Source: Epiperipatus broadwayi
Lineage: Eukaryota; Onychophora; Udeonychophora; Euonychophora; Peripatidae
Assembly: GCA_028023455.1 (NCBI GenBank)
Contig: JAQFVV010006735.1
Coordinates: 248,001-312,000, forward strand
Direction: 5' to 3'
Length of the DNA: 64,000 bases
In this document: positions 13,021 through 25,399 of the stretch, piece by piece
Position numbering within the stretch: position 1 is the stretch's first letter
Layout: each line of letters opens with the position of its first letter
Position numbers and translations under genes: made by a program
The notes under the pieces: model-generated
Seen by the model: the letters and a program-made list of their open reading frames with translations, nothing else
What the model was told of the DNA's origin: nothing
The model's database searches: none

Positions 13021-16000
13021 TTTTTGTATCATAACAATAAATATTCCATGGTACATGGATATGAACCCAGAAAATATGTAATGATAAATATATATAGTAA
13101 ATGAGTTTTATCTAGAAACCAAAAATAAACAATAATATAATATTCAATATATACCATACATTTTTATTTAAATAAATATGAATATTGAATAGTTAATAAA
13201 ATCCAACTTAAAAATTAATTCAATTCAAATATATAATAAATAATATTAATTAATGTGATGATGATGATTTATAATCTAAAAGTATAAGTATTTCCAAAAG
13301 TATTTTGTTTTTCAGTTTCCATTAAAGTGAAACTCAAGGTTGCAAAACCTTCTATAACAAAGTTTATTTTTGGAAAACTTTTAAAAGAACTCATCATCAA
13401 TTACAAATTATTACTGCCAACCCTGCATGTCACCAGTGAATTGTATAATATCTCAGGGTCGTAGATGTTAATTAGCATATTGGAGATTAAAAGCATTATG
13501 TTTGGAATGACTTATAAAGACAAACTAAATGGATTAATAATAATAAAAATAATGTAACAATTTATTAATAAGGAATAAATAAAACTGTTGCATATATTCT
13601 ACACTATTAACATGTATACAAAATATTTCTTAACAATAAAACACATTTTAAAGTTAATTTTAGGTTTAAGTTTAAGGTATTATAGTATTTATGATAATAA
13701 GATTGTATCATGTTAAATATTAAAACAGTCACAAACCATGGTTTTCTCCAGATATTGTTCTTTTAATAAATTTCTAGTTGTCTTCATTAATTGCTCTGAA
13801 GATGGTATTTATCCTTCTTGGGCACTAATGCTGTTAGAAAGTAATTACAGCAGCACTGGTGGTGTTATATAAGGCATAATATCAGCAGGTTTTGGATGAC
13901 ATATATGGTACTGACCATTTCGTTCTTCGTAGCATATAAAGAGTCATTGCACTGTTTTGAAAACATCAGAGTTAGTTTCTGGATCCAACTGCATTTTCCA
14001 AATATTTGGCTGGTGTTGTTTTTCTATAGCCTAGCCACACATTGTAGATTGTCTTTTGTTACATAAAATCATCACATTAGCTGTTATGACTGGAGTATTG
14101 AAAAATTCTTTGAAAACAATAAAATATGTCTATCCAAGTTAGAGTTACCCAGCGACTGTTTCTCTCCACAGTGTGGATGATATTACTTTTAATCTTTGAG
14201 TTAGTTATTAAATTAAAAATACTAGTGATCTTAAATCCAGATATTGTTAAATAAATTTTCATTAAAGGATGGACAATATTTCTCTTTTAATGTTGATAGA
14301 ATGTGTCAATGTGATTTTTTTAAAAACATTTTAAAATAAATTATTGTTAAAGATATTGATGATATAATAAGTATTTGATCATCTTTTTTTAAGAATAGCA
14401 AAGCATAACCTTATTGTCATGTGTAAGCATTATTGATATTAAACTTCGTCTTGATAATCACCTTAAATTCATCACTTTTTTTAAACAGTCACCAAAAAAA
14501 AAAAAAAAAAAAAGAAGAAATCACAATTCATTCATCTCAGGATCTGTGTAATTTCTATAATTTATTTTTACAATTTTTGTATATTATTCGGAGTCATTAT
14601 AAAACATTCCTCAATAATCTAATTTGGACAAAGGGAATCCAAATTGATAATTAATTCAATCAGAAATATTATAGTTTGAAAATATTAAAATAATAAGAAT
14701 TCCTTGTTCTACACCTTTAAAAAAAGATAAATAAATTACGTTTTTTAAAAAAAATATTTTTTTTTTACAGATTTCTAAAATAATTAGTAATGTAGTGTTT
14801 ATTTATATGAAAACAATTTACATGAAATTATGGGTTATATGTAGTCTGATAATATAATTAATTTTTATGTATTTCAAAATTGATATTAATGTTCAAGATA
14901 TTCACAAAGAATTATGATTAAAACAAACTTAGTATGAAGGTGACCGTCCTTTTCTTGTAAAATAATCTGTCTTGTGTTTATTGTTTGAACCCTATTCACA
15001 TAGCTATCATAACATCTGATTGGCTGTCAAATAAGTATTATAATAAGTGTGAGAGATTTGCAGCCTTTCAACTTAATTTCAACTAACTGTCTGCACTTTA
15101 TAAAAATAAATATTATTTACATAAAGAATAATATTATATGAAAAGTAGTATTAATTAATAAACTAAAAACTTTACAAAGTTTTGATAATAAACTAATTGA
15201 AAACACATAATCAGACATCTACAGTAGTGGTAAGAAAATGTTTAACTCCGGAAGCTATATATATATAACTGTAACTGGATAAAAGTAGGTTCTATTTTCA
15301 ATTTTTTCAAGTTTATTTAGAAATGGAGATTTATATTCCTATATCACATCAAAAGCTAAATTAAGATCATCATTGAAAATCAATACCTTCAATTTTATTT
15401 TCAAAATAAATAAATCATTGAAATTAGTTCTTCCAAAATTTGATTATAAGTAAAAATATATAAAGAAATGTATAACTTGGGGAAAAAGTAATCAACTGGG
15501 TTGTTTAAGAAGAGTGTACTAATTCAAGATTAAAATTAATAAAAGCCAAGATGCAGATTGAAGTTTGGTTTTAAAGTTCATCAGTTTACTGTTTTGCTTT
15601 AATCATGTGGATATTTTTAAATTGAAATCTAATTTCTTCTGCTAATGTAATTTCAGTTTTATGACATCCAAGTAGACATCATAGATATGTTAGTGTATAA
15701 TGCTGTAAAAATTAACTTAAGAAATATTAGATAATATCAGTTAAGTGTACTCTTTTAATAGTACTATTATTTGACTTTTCCATGATCTTAATTTTATCAT
15801 AAATTCATCACTCTTTCCACACAAAAATAATCTGCCATAATTTCCATTGAGTCTAAAAGATTAGATAATGTATCACTAGTCAAGTTTATGCATGTGCAAT
15901 GTATAGGAAATTGTTCATAAATTTCAAAATGTATTTTATTGGCCTATAATACATTTTGTAGTCAAGGATTTATTGAGAATGTGCAAAATTATTTATAAAT

Positions 16001-17394
16001 TACTTTTTATATGCTCTCATTACTTAAAATTTTAATGAATTAACAGAGAATTGGCATCATCTCATAGTTAATACTGTTTCAATGTTTTTTATAATTGCGA
16101 TTAATGTCAGTTTCTGAATAAATGGTTATCAATGGAATCCACAACAAATAGTCAAATGAATTTCATGGATAATGGTTAACTGCAAATAATCAATAAGAAA
16201 TGGCCAACCAAAAGGATGTCCTGTTGTTTTTATTACTGATATAATATTAACTGATTAAGAAATCTTTTCTTTTTTTTTTCTTTTATGCTCTTTCTCTCAT
16301 TTTTTTTGTTTTATCTAGCCATCTTCAATCACTTGTTATTATAGCATTTTTTAGTTACTGGTTACCTAGTCTATGTTAATGAAGTTGTGTGTTTGTATAA
16401 TCACATTTACACTACACGGATATAAATTTTAATTCTAATTATTTTTTGTACAATAATTAATGGATTTTCAAATGCATGAGTATTTTATTAAAAAAAGCTA
16501 ATGCAACATGGGTAATTAAAACACTAACTTAATAGAGATCACTAGGTTTTATATCCACCTAAGATATGTTAGATTTTAATATAATAATCAGAAATCACTC
16601 ATATATTATCCTAAATACACTTTTCACAGTTCACCACATACTTTAATAATATGGATAGAAACATTTAATACTTTTTCAAACGTCATTAATCATGTGATTT
16701 AGCTATCTATATGTGGAGGAGTAAAAAGTTAAAAGTATATTTAAAAAAATATGCTTACAAAAAAAATGATGTCGATTCCATGTGAAAGTGTTTAATATTA
16801 ATGGATATAATCATTAATTAAAGTTTAAACCCAGTATCTGACTGAAAATGTTTTTATATTTTCCATTCTATTAAATGTTCAGTAATAATCATTAAAGTAC
16901 TATCTAGATAAGATGGTATCATTAAATCTTACAGGAAGCTACCATAATAATAATAATTTAGTTATGTTTGCTTGAACCACTCCAAATTTAATAAAAATCA
17001 TTTTGCACATTATCCTTAAATTATTGATACAGAGCAAGATTAAATTATACATTAAACAATTTGGAAAAAAAGCTAATTATAAAAAATATAACAAAAAAAA
17101 TTACATAACGTTTAGTTTAGTAGTTATTGAATATATAAAGAAACATAACTTGTGTTGAATATACTAGTGTGAAATTTACTTATGATTGGATTTGATGAAG
17201 AAAGAAATAATTTTTAATATAAAAAAGAATAAGTTTAAATATTATAACAAAAAATATTTTTTCATAAAATTTGTAGTAGAAAATATAAATAAAGTAATAT
17301 GTGTATTTAAAAATATAACTATTAGTAATGATATAGCAGTGTAGTGTTTGACTTGATAATATATAATTTTAATATCACAATAATAAGTATGTAA
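13021..17394. other. long AT-rich region without recognised genes
   Basis: No convincing coding sequence in 4.4 kb. The part at 13750-14170 is less AT-rich. Its minus strand gives broken open stretches (for example KTTPAKYLENAVGSRN) that I could not assign; it may be an old element. Homopolymer A lies at 14494-14513. T-rich runs lie at 14752-14767 and 16269-16310. A short (TA)n is at 15258-15267. Confidence 0.4.
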
Positions 17395-17440
17395 CATCAC
17401 ATGATCACCATTTCTTATGCTTGCTCTTAACTGTTATTAA
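17395..17440 (-). repeat. family K 3'-end fragment
   Basis: On the minus strand this reads AACAGTTAAGAGCAAGCATA followed by a TGATCATGTGATG block. The same pieces occur in the same order at 20886-20925 (plus) and 9790-9741 (minus). It abuts the PLE fragment in the opposite orientation. Confidence 0.5.
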
Positions 17441-18057
17441 AACAGGCAAAACTCTTTACAAATGAACTTTTAAAGGTTGGTTATGATAAAAACCAAATCT
17501 TGCATACAGTAAATTCATTTAATAATAAGAAGAGAGTTTGCAGTGTTAACTTTAGATAATAAAAAAATGGATATTTATGCCATTTATAAATAACATGCAA
17601 TCTAAATTAATTAAGAATATATTTAAAGAAAAGTATAATATTTCATTTTGTGTTCCTCTGAATATTAATTGATTAATTAATAATTCTAAGAATATAATCC
17701 CTAAATTGCAAAGAAGTAATATAATTTATAAGATTTCATGTGGATGTCAGAAAATATATATCAGTGAATTGAGATGTTTTGTGGAAAAAAAGATTAAAGG
17801 AGCATCAATTATTATATAATTGAATTGAAAATAATGTAAATAGTCAATTTAATACAGCTTCAGTATTCTTTGCCCATGAAAAAACTCGTAATTATAGGTT
17901 TACATTTAAAAATAATGAAATAAAAATATTAATGGAAGAAAGAAATCATAAAAAGAGGAAAATTAAAGAGGCAATATTGATTGATAAATATGAGAATGAT
18001 GTTATTAATAGGCAAGTTGCAAATATGGCCATACACAACTTATGGAAATATACCTAA
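17440..18057 (+). pseudogene. Penelope-like element, GIY-YIG endonuclease part
   Basis: Frame-broken C-terminal part of a Penelope-like element (PLE). From about 17470 there is the RT-to-endonuclease connector (LLKVGYDKNQILHTVNSFN). About 60 residues further comes MQSKLIKNIFKEKYNISF. At 17715-17800 lies IIYKISCGCQKIYISEL, the position of the GIY-YIG motif, here decayed at the YIG glycine. After a frameshift the sequence is clean from about 17860 to the stop at 18055: FFAHEKTRNYRFTF, KIKEAILIDKYENDVINRQ and NLWKYT. The ending INRQ-x-AN...LW is shared with the copies at 39588 and 40871, which proves one family. The reverse transcriptase itself is absent. Confidence 0.75.
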
Positions 18058-18226
18058 CATTAAGTTTAAAAAATGTGAAATTCAGTTAAAGCTGACAAGG
18101 ATTACCACATAATTGAAAGTGCTACAAAAGAATTTAAACTATAATATTGCATTTACCATTAATTTTTTTTTTATATGTTTTTTATAATGGGTATTGTATT
18201 TTACATTTATATATATATATATAATA

Positions 18227-18380
18227 TAACGATCCAAACTAAGTGGAAATTGAATCTAACCACAATCTATGATATCTGCACTACACGGGCGCCATCTAGG
18301 CATTTGAGCCTAGAAAAATTTATAAAGTAGGCAGATACGAGCTGTTAAGATTCCACTTTATTTAAAAATTCAGATCGTTA
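18227..18380. mobile_element. short TIR element (TA-flanked MITE)
   Basis: TAACGATC at 18227 is mirrored by GATCGTTA at 18373-18380. The inverted similarity continues inward with gaps (AAGTGGAA against TTCCACTT). If the outer TA is a target duplication, this is a mariner-type MITE of about 150 bp. It has no coding capacity. The interior contains a GGCGCCATCTAGG block resembling the motif at 12896 in reverse orientation. Confidence 0.55.
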
Positions 18381-18599
18381 GCCCCAGTCACTAGCTCAGG
18401 GAGTAGAAGAGATAATAAAATATAACTTTACATCTTAAATATAAAAAAATAAAAGCCACTGCCAGAAATTAACACATAAAAATATTTATTTATGCACATA
18501 TAAAATCATTCTAATTTGAGGAATAAGTTTAACATTTTAGATTTTTATATTAATCTTTAATTTTACATTTAAATAGATTGCAATAATGAGTTTAATATT

Positions 18600-19395
18600 T
18601 ATTTAGTGAGTCGAGTATGAATAGACTACATAGATCTGCATTTAAAAAGAAAATATTCTTTCCCTTATTTAACCTTAGCCCAAAAGTTCGCAATCAAACT
18701 GGTGCCAATCCATCTGATACATGTATGTATTCAATGTAGCATGAAAATACGACAACACAAAATACTATACTGTCAGGAATGTACATCTGAACAGTAAGTA
18801 GAGTTAGAGAAGACATTGTCTCTCCACCAACAGGAATGCTACATCTGTTGGCAAGTAGAACAATAAACAAAAAACTCCATAGGAATGGACTGCGGTCCTT
18901 TGCCAACTTACAAACCCATCCATAGGCAAACAGAAGGTGTGTGGCATATATATGCAATCCTGCCCATAGCAGACCTCATACTACATCTACTAATTACACA
19001 AATATATCCAATCCATTAAGCTAATTCAACTACGAAATGAATAACCTAAGATTACCCTCCCTTAAACTATATATATAACTTTACAAATCTATATAGCCAT
19101 TCACGCCTGTCTTAATTTAACATTTAGATACGTTTGCACAGATGAATTTTATAAAATTTGTTTTATAATGTTGAGTATAGATCGGCTGCATAGATTCCAC
19201 GGTTAAAACATTCCAGAATAAACATAACCGATCAAAATACAAAGTCATCGATAACGTCAATTGCAGAGGGAATACAAGAAGCCCAGTAGCATTCAACATA
19301 AGATGCCGCAATGACCTATATATTCCAATCGAATATGAAACAGCAACACAATTAACCGTTAACGAATCCATGCAATGTCTATACTCAACTTAAAT
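18600..19395. other. compositionally distinct region, unassigned
   Basis: This stretch is noticeably less AT-rich than its neighbours. The minus strand has two open frames, 18957-18694 (87 codons) and 19371-19117 (84 codons). The plus strand has an open run at about 19190-19392 (DSTVKTFQNKHNRSKYKVID, then NVNCRGNTRSPVAFN). I recognise no domain in any of them and cannot say which strand, if any, is coding. It could be the remnant of an unclassified transposon or an exon of a gene lying mostly outside the window. Confidence 0.35.
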
Positions 19396-19619
19396 TTCAT
19401 GCATTTAAATAATTTATACAATAAGAAAAAAAATAATGGAAATGATGTTTATCAATGCAAAACAATAAATTTAAACATTATTAATTTGCTCTAAAAACTT
19501 ACAAAAGTCAGATAAGAGTCCATTTTAACATTTAAGTTGGCTTGTTTATTAACTTGTCAACTCTTGATGAAAGTTCTTAATTAATTTTATGATTTTAACA
19601 ATTTTTCAGTTCATATAGC

Positions 19620-19990
19620 TTACAGTAGAAGAGTCCAGGTTCCTGTTTTTTAATTCCTTCGATGTCTCCATTGGAAATAATGTTCTGGAGGTGGCATTAG
19701 CTGGTTCCATTCTGGTATCACAGTCTTTTCATTTTTAAAATAAGTGATAGAGGACAACAAGTGCGTCTTGTCGTTCCTCTTACCAAATCAAGTTGGAAAC
19801 TGACTGGAACTCAATATTTTTTTTTATAGTCCTCCTATGGATTCCACGAACAAAAACATCACTGTTCCATTTTTTCGTTATGGTCTGGGCCTTTATTTGC
19901 TTCCATTGGTCAAGCTAAAATCTCTTTATTCTCTTATCTATTTTTGATCTGACTTTTTAATTTCACAGCTTTTGGATAATTAATAAACAA
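19620..19990 (-). pseudogene. LINE reverse transcriptase fragment, L1/Tx1-like?
   Basis: On the minus strand, around 19810-19750, the translation LVRGTTRRTCCPLSLIL aligns with RT motif B (GTRQGCPLS). It is preceded by a region with repeated stops and followed by DIEGIKKQEPGL. No intact catalytic box remains. Only motif B supports the call, so family and limits are uncertain. Confidence 0.4.
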
Positions 19991-20664
19991 TCATTTCCAT
20001 CTACAAAAATATTTTATCTTTAAATCTTGTACTTTTTTTTATAAAAAAGTACGTTCAAATACTTATTTATTTGTTTTTTAAAAAAATTATTTTTAAAGTT
20101 TTGAATCTCTGCGAATATATACATTTAACAAAACATTTTAATTTTAGCGTTTAGTTGTTTTTTTTTTAATAGATTTTATTTTTATTTGCAAACTTTAAGA
20201 TTTTATTTTAAATTAATGTAACAGCATATTTATATACCGTTACAATATATATATATATAAATCAGTGATTGTAGCACCTCTACAACAATCTTCCTACCTT
20301 TTATCACCTAGTGGATGACTTGGGTGATCAAGTTGAAATGTTGGTATATCAATATTTAAATTTTTTTAACACGGATGAACCTGCAAAATATGTCTTTTAT
20401 ATATATATAATACAAATAAAACATAAGATTAGTTGTTTTTTTCTTTTCATTATGTTTAAAAAAAATATTTCAAATTTATGTTAATTTATTTGAAATTAAG
20501 TTTTTGTCCTAATTTTTTTTTAATCTTGAGAAAAAAACTGATTAAAATTAGAAACATGGTTCTCATGTTATTTAAGCATATTAATTTATAGTTTTTCATT
20601 TAAATCTAATTTTTCTTAAGATTATATTAAATATGTGTGCATATTAATTTATTGATTTGAGAAA
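19991..20664. other. AT-rich spacer
   Basis: No gene seen. T/A homopolymer runs (20030-20170) and short (TA)n at 20246-20257 and 20398-20409. Confidence 0.45.
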
Positions 20665-20930
20665 ATGCAGTAGTGCCACCAATAGATGCAAGAAGGAATC
20701 TCTATCTAGTGTCTACTCATCCAATATCCCCAGACTAGTTTCTAAATTGTAGTTTTTATCAGTGAGGAGTCTTGGATCTGAGAATAATGCATCTAGCTCT
20801 TAGAATGAGTATGCACTAGATAAGGATTTTATGTACAAACCTTCTTGTATTCATTGGTTACTAGGCTTTGCCACTGTTATTAACAGCCTGTGTAAGCATT
20901 AAATGATGATCACATGATATTTTGATGGTT
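20665..20930. repeat. foldback repeat, family K copy 2
   Basis: The left arm (20665-20735, minus) and right arm (about 20785-20930, plus) are imperfect inverted repeats sharing AGTAKRCACTAGATA, CCTTCTTG and ATTGGT blocks. Near 20762-20720 the minus strand reads CTGATAA, then GAAACTAGTCTGGGGATATT. These are the same landmarks as at 43875 (CTGATAA then GAAACTGGTTTGGGGATAT). The right arm ends in TGATGATCACATGATATTTT. Non-coding. Confidence 0.65.
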
Positions 20931-21785
20931 AATTTATGATAAAATAATAAAATCTTTCAACAATAAATTTAGGAGACATCATCATAACTTTGTAGAAGTT
21001 ACCAAACAATAAATAGCTTGGTTAATGGTATAAAATATTTTTTTTGAGAAGAGTCCTTTCTATTTACTAAAAATAAAAAAAACAACCACAAAAGTAGATT
21101 CTAGTATATTGTATTATATAGTTCTTATGTTTCCAAAAAGGCATATGAGTTTAATATGCTTGACAATATCACAATGCATAAAATAAAGAATTCTATATGA
21201 AATAAATGTTTATGTTTTTTTCCTCATTCTCCATAAATTTTCCAATGTATGCTGAATTGGTCTCTTGAGGGGACCTTTGAGGCCATCCTGAGGAACTCAA
21301 CAGTAGATTGATTTAGCCCATATTTCATATTATCTCAAGTGTTTTTCTATTTCTCAACTCATTTACTACAAATTGAATTTCACAATGCTGAACTCTTAAA
21401 ACGCTATTCATATTTGAACTCTAGACTTTATAAATAATTCCTAATTGTAACACGGGTTTAATTTTAACAGTTAATCATCTCATAGATTAATGCCTTGAGT
21501 TTTCACAACTTGGTTAATTCTTGGGAATGCTATGGACAAAAAAGACAATGTATCTTTTTAAATTTCTATATTACACTATGTTGGTCAATGTTTACCTTGT
21601 AAAACCTTTTATACTTAATAAAGTTTAATCCTATTTTTATAAAAAAAAATGTTTATGTTTTTACTCATGAGAATAAAAATATAAAAGAAAAGTATATGTA
21701 AAAAGTTTTTATAACATAATTTGAAAAAAAAGGTTCTGGATAGGAAATCTTACAAAATAAAAGAAGTATATATCTTGTTCAAAAC
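20931..21785. other. AT-rich spacer
   Basis: No gene recognised. A slightly GC-richer piece at 21250-21310 (TTGAGGGGACCTTTGAGGCC) has some internal inverted symmetry but no identifiable family. Confidence 0.4.
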
Positions 21786-21890
21786 TTTTTTTTTCATGTG
21801 TCATAGCATCAGCCGGGAAGTGAACCCACTATCCTGGGACAACTGCTTCAAAAACAGCTGTTGCTGACCTCTTGAACACCAATGCTTGAC
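21786..21890 (-). mobile_element. tRNA-derived SINE, copy 1 (diverged)
   Basis: On the minus strand it starts GTCAAGCATTGG, has an A-box-like region (TCAAGAGGTCAGCAAC), a B box GGGTTCACTTCCC, the shared tail GATGCTATGACA, and a poly-A. The head and tail match the copies at 31750 and 33798. The central part is more diverged. Confidence 0.85.
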
Positions 21891-22322
21891 AATGATTGAA
21901 AACTTTACTCTCTAATTAACCACCCACATTTATTTTTAAATTCTTATACTATATCTAACCTCAGTTGAATAATTATTTAAGACCATTAGAAAAAGCAATA
22001 AAAATTTATATTATAAAAATATTGTTGTTTTTTTTTTAATTTTAATTATTTACTTTTATATTATTGGTTGTATATGTTCATTCTGATAAGAAAGTTATGA
22101 AAAATTTTGTGTTTTGTGATAGATGTTATTTTTTATAAAGATTTTTTTATCTACTGTTAATTTTAATATACGATTTCTAATACTATATAACTACAAACAA
22201 AAGTATGACTGCAGAAACTATGACACTTGTAAATCAAATTGCAATAAGTTGATATTGACAGTACTGATCACATGATGAAGGAAGATTGCATCCTTGGACA
22301 ACTGAAGAATACTTCCCTTTTT
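21891..22322. other. AT-rich spacer
   Basis: Nothing recognised. Confidence 0.4.
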
Positions 22323-22592
22323 TCAGATATCTTTTCTCATACGCTTCAAGAATGGATTGAGATTAGGACATTTTAAATGTGTTGAGATATATGGCATATA
22401 AATAAAAATGTCTTTGTTGCATATCTCACATATGAGAGGTCTATCTTTTCTTCTAAGAACAGAAATTTCATGTGCATGCGCTTTTTCTTTTATTATGAGT
22501 TTTATATATAAATAGAAATTAATGATCAAAATTACTCCAAATGCACAACTCAACCAGACTAGCCAAAGAAAATCAAAATTTGTTGTTAACAC
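22323..22592 (-). CDS. hypothetical 89-residue protein with CCHC-like motif
   Basis: A minus-strand open frame with a hydrophobic segment at residues 8-32 (FLWLVWLSCAFGVILIINFY). It is followed by a basic stretch and by CEICNKDIFIYMPYISTHLKC at residues 55-75, a C-x2-C-x12-H-x3-C spacing like a single zinc finger. LINE and gag N-terminal fingers can look like this, but no neighbouring RT or nucleocapsid confirms it. The upstream hydrophobic part may be translated non-coding DNA. The start codon is simply the first ATG. It could equally be chance or an exon fragment. Confidence 0.25.
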   Translation of the reverse strand: MLTTNFDFLWLVWLSCAFGVILIINFYLYIKLIIKEKAHAHEISVLRRKDRPLICEICNKDIFIYMPYISTHLKCPNLNPFLKRMRKDI

Positions 22593-23308
22593 TTGAGAAG
22601 TCTGTTTGTAGTAGTGAAGTTATTGATTGTGCTTTGGAGTTTATTTTCTTTGGCTAATCAGATTCACTTGTGAATTTGGGGTACTTTTGATTATTTTATT
22701 GACTAGTTTAGAATTAGGCTTTTAATGTTTATGGAAATTAATCTAAACTCAATAATATTAATATGCAGGTTCAGATATGCTAAATCGTTTAAATACATGT
22801 AAATATTTTGAATGATAAATAGTAATAGAAACATCACAATGTTAAAAAGCAGATTTTAATTTCTTTATTTTTATTTGTTTCTTTGTAAATTCTGATTTTC
22901 AAAAGATTTTGTTGTCACGCCTTTGCACTGTATTTTATTTTTTCTCCAATCTGGTCAATAGTTTTTTTTTTCATATAATTAATCTTTTAGTCTTTCTGTT
23001 TTTAAAAAATAAAAAAATCTTTTTGATTTCTTTTTTTTTCTTCTAAATTTGGAATGACAAGAGTTTCAGTAATACTAACAATCTAAAACTTCAAACGGGT
23101 GGAGAGTCATTAATTAAATCAATACTTGTAAATATTAATTCTAGTTAGATTTAAAAATAATTAATTACAAATATATGTAAATACTGAAAAGCTGCGTAGA
23201 ACCGAAATAAACACATTCGTCTATTATATTTACGACAATTAGAATTTGAATTTTTTCAAGTAGCCGGTTTACAGCCAACTAATAGATATCAAATCATTTA
23301 ACTGTAAT
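22593..23308. other. AT-rich spacer
   Basis: No gene recognised. T-rich at 22960-23045. Confidence 0.4.
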
Positions 23309-23480
23309 GTGATGTGATGTATCGTGACTTCTCCTTAAACGGAGTCAGGAATCTCTCAGCAACTATGCCCAAAGAAACCTGTTAGCCACTTTACCTTCTC
23401 CTTCCATTCATCACCCTAAACTTTCCCATAATCTGCTCCATCCCATTTCGACAACATAATCTTTGTCAACTCTCCATATA
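23309..23480 (-). mobile_element. LINE family B, 3' end copy 1
   Basis: Read on the minus strand, this 170-bp piece matches the 3' ends at 51000-51275 and 54211-54578. Shared blocks are TTGTCGAAATGGGATGGAGC, AGAAACC... in reverse, and a terminal run of TGATG/CATCAC pentamers. Only the 3' tail is present, as expected for 5'-truncated LINE insertions. Confidence 0.8.
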
Positions 23481-24400
23481 GTAGTGCCACCCAGTGCAAG
23501 TCTTAATAATCAATGGGTAGATGGTGTTCATGGATATTTTATTGGTTTTATCAAATCATTTGTTAGTAAATAAATATCCATTTTAAAACTAGAAGACAGG
23601 GGAAAAAAAGAAATTTATCTGGTGACATTATATTCTTTTTATTCAGTGGTTGGACCTGGTGAAAAGATATATTGAAACAGTTTTTGCTTATCACTGAGAT
23701 ATTTTAGACTATTTTACCTACCAAACTTTATAAATGCTATATCTTTGAGAATTAGCAAAGTATCAGGAACCACATTAAGGGTTCATATTACTTAATCATA
23801 ACACTCAAAAGTTGTTTAGTATAATAAAATATATATTCATTGTATAGGTTGATGTTTAAGAGTTTGTGTGATGTTTGAGCACCAAAATGATAGCCTACCA
23901 TATCAATACTAGCTCCATTTAATTGAACAAATTAAAAGAGGTTTTTCCTCAATTGAAATCAATTAAATAATTTCTAACTTTTATCACTAAGTTAAATTAT
24001 GAGACAAAGATACATTGCAGCAGATTTTAACATACCTACATACAAATATATATGCTTTATACATATGTATTTCTGGTAACAATAAATAATTAATGTATTG
24101 ATAATAATTATGATAATCAATAAGCAGATATCAAATATGTTAATCAGTACAGTAATAATATGTAATTATTGAATTAATAAACTATCCAAAATTTGATTAT
24201 ATTAATACACTGCACTTTATTATCAGTATTAGATTTTTTCAAATGTAAAATGAATCTCTTTACATTCATATTTGTCAATACTTATAAAGATATCTGAAAA
24301 ACAAATGACGTTAATAAAAATAAACTTTCAAACGTCTATACATTTAAACAAAGTCTGACTCAATATATACAAGTATGATCAGTTTTGAAATAGTTTATAG
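23481..24400. other. AT-rich spacer
   Basis: No gene seen. The hAT target duplication lies at 24393-24400. Confidence 0.45.
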
Positions 24401-24799
24401 CAGGGGTCCCCAATCTTTTTGCACTTAAGAGCACATTCTATAATACTGGCCAGGTGGCGGGCACTATTTATTTTTTCAACCAGGTGGGGGGCACCATTTA
24501 TTTTTTCAATCTAAATTTATAGTTGGATATTATTAATAATACACATAATGTAAAAAAAAAATATTTATTTCAAAAATAAAATTTTAACTTATAATTAACG
24601 TTTATATTTTTATACTGTAAAAGTATAGTATGCCCTACAATTTGATTACAATATTATACAATAATTTATAAGAAATTTTAAAAATTAAATTTATTTATAT
24701 CAGATAAATAATTTTTTATCGTGTTCGGATAGCAGCGGGCACACATAAAATGGTCTGCGGGCGCCATGGTGCCCGCGGGTATAGGGTTGGGGACCCCTG
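24401..24799. mobile_element. hAT-type non-autonomous transposon with perfect TSD
   Basis: Terminal inverted repeats CAGGGGTCCCCAAT (left) and CAGGGGTCCCCAAC (right, reverse complement) bound a 399-bp element. It is flanked by identical 8-bp duplications GTTTATAG at 24393-24400 and 24800-24807. CAGGGGTCCCCAA ends with 8-bp duplications are diagnostic of hAT superfamily elements. The left subterminal part has a tandem pair of GGTGG-GGGCAC-ATTTATTTTTTCAA units. The right subterminal region is GC-rich (GGGCGCCATGGTGCCCGC, itself palindromic). No transposase is encoded. Confidence 0.95.
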
Positions 24800-24807
24800 G
24801 TTTATAG

Positions 24808-25271
24808 CAAATCCAAATTATCCAAATAAAAGATGAAGCCAGCAGTTATACTTTACTGGTTGGATAATTAATACAAAAATAACTTTGGAGTCTATAACTC
24901 TACTATTGCGCCAAATTATACAGAGCGTACAGAAATAGTTTTTATATTTATAGTAAATAAAAAATCAGATTTAAGATGTAGTCAAATAACAAAGCTTGAG
25001 ATCAAATTTTTTTAAAATCTTTAACAAGAAACGCTAATTTTAAAAATAGTGTTCCAACGCTAATTTATGATTTTGGTTTATAGTCTTTAAAATATTTTGA
25101 CTGTCCTTATTAGTCATCACTAATCTTTAAAAATGCCTGCAAATTAAAATGATTGATAATGACTGTTAAGAACACGTGAAACATTTGACTAATAAGTGAC
25201 ATAAACTAAAAAAAAAAGTTTAAAACTATATTACTGAATTGTTTGTTATATTTTTAACCCAAATTAATTTG
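24808..25271. other. AT-rich spacer
   Basis: Nothing recognised beyond the short repeated phrase AACGCTAATTT (25030 and 25057). Confidence 0.4.
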
Positions 25272-25283
25272 ATGAAGTACAAC

Positions 25284-25399
25284 ATTTTTTTTTTCATATG
25301 TCATAGCATCGGCCAGGAGGCGAACCCGTAACAACCGTCTGCAACCAACTGCTTGCTTGCAAGGTGACTGTGCTGACCTCTTGGCTAACAACACTTGAC
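25284..25399 (-). mobile_element. tRNA-derived SINE, copy 2
   Basis: On the minus strand: GTCAAGTGTTGTTAGCCAAG (A-box region), CTTGCAAGCAAGCAGTTGG, a B-box region GGGTTCGCCTCC, the tail GATGCTATGACATATG, then poly-A. It is flanked by near-identical duplications of about 12 bases (ATGAAGTACAAC at 25272 and ATGAAGTACAGC at 25402), which shows target-primed insertion. Confidence 0.93.
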
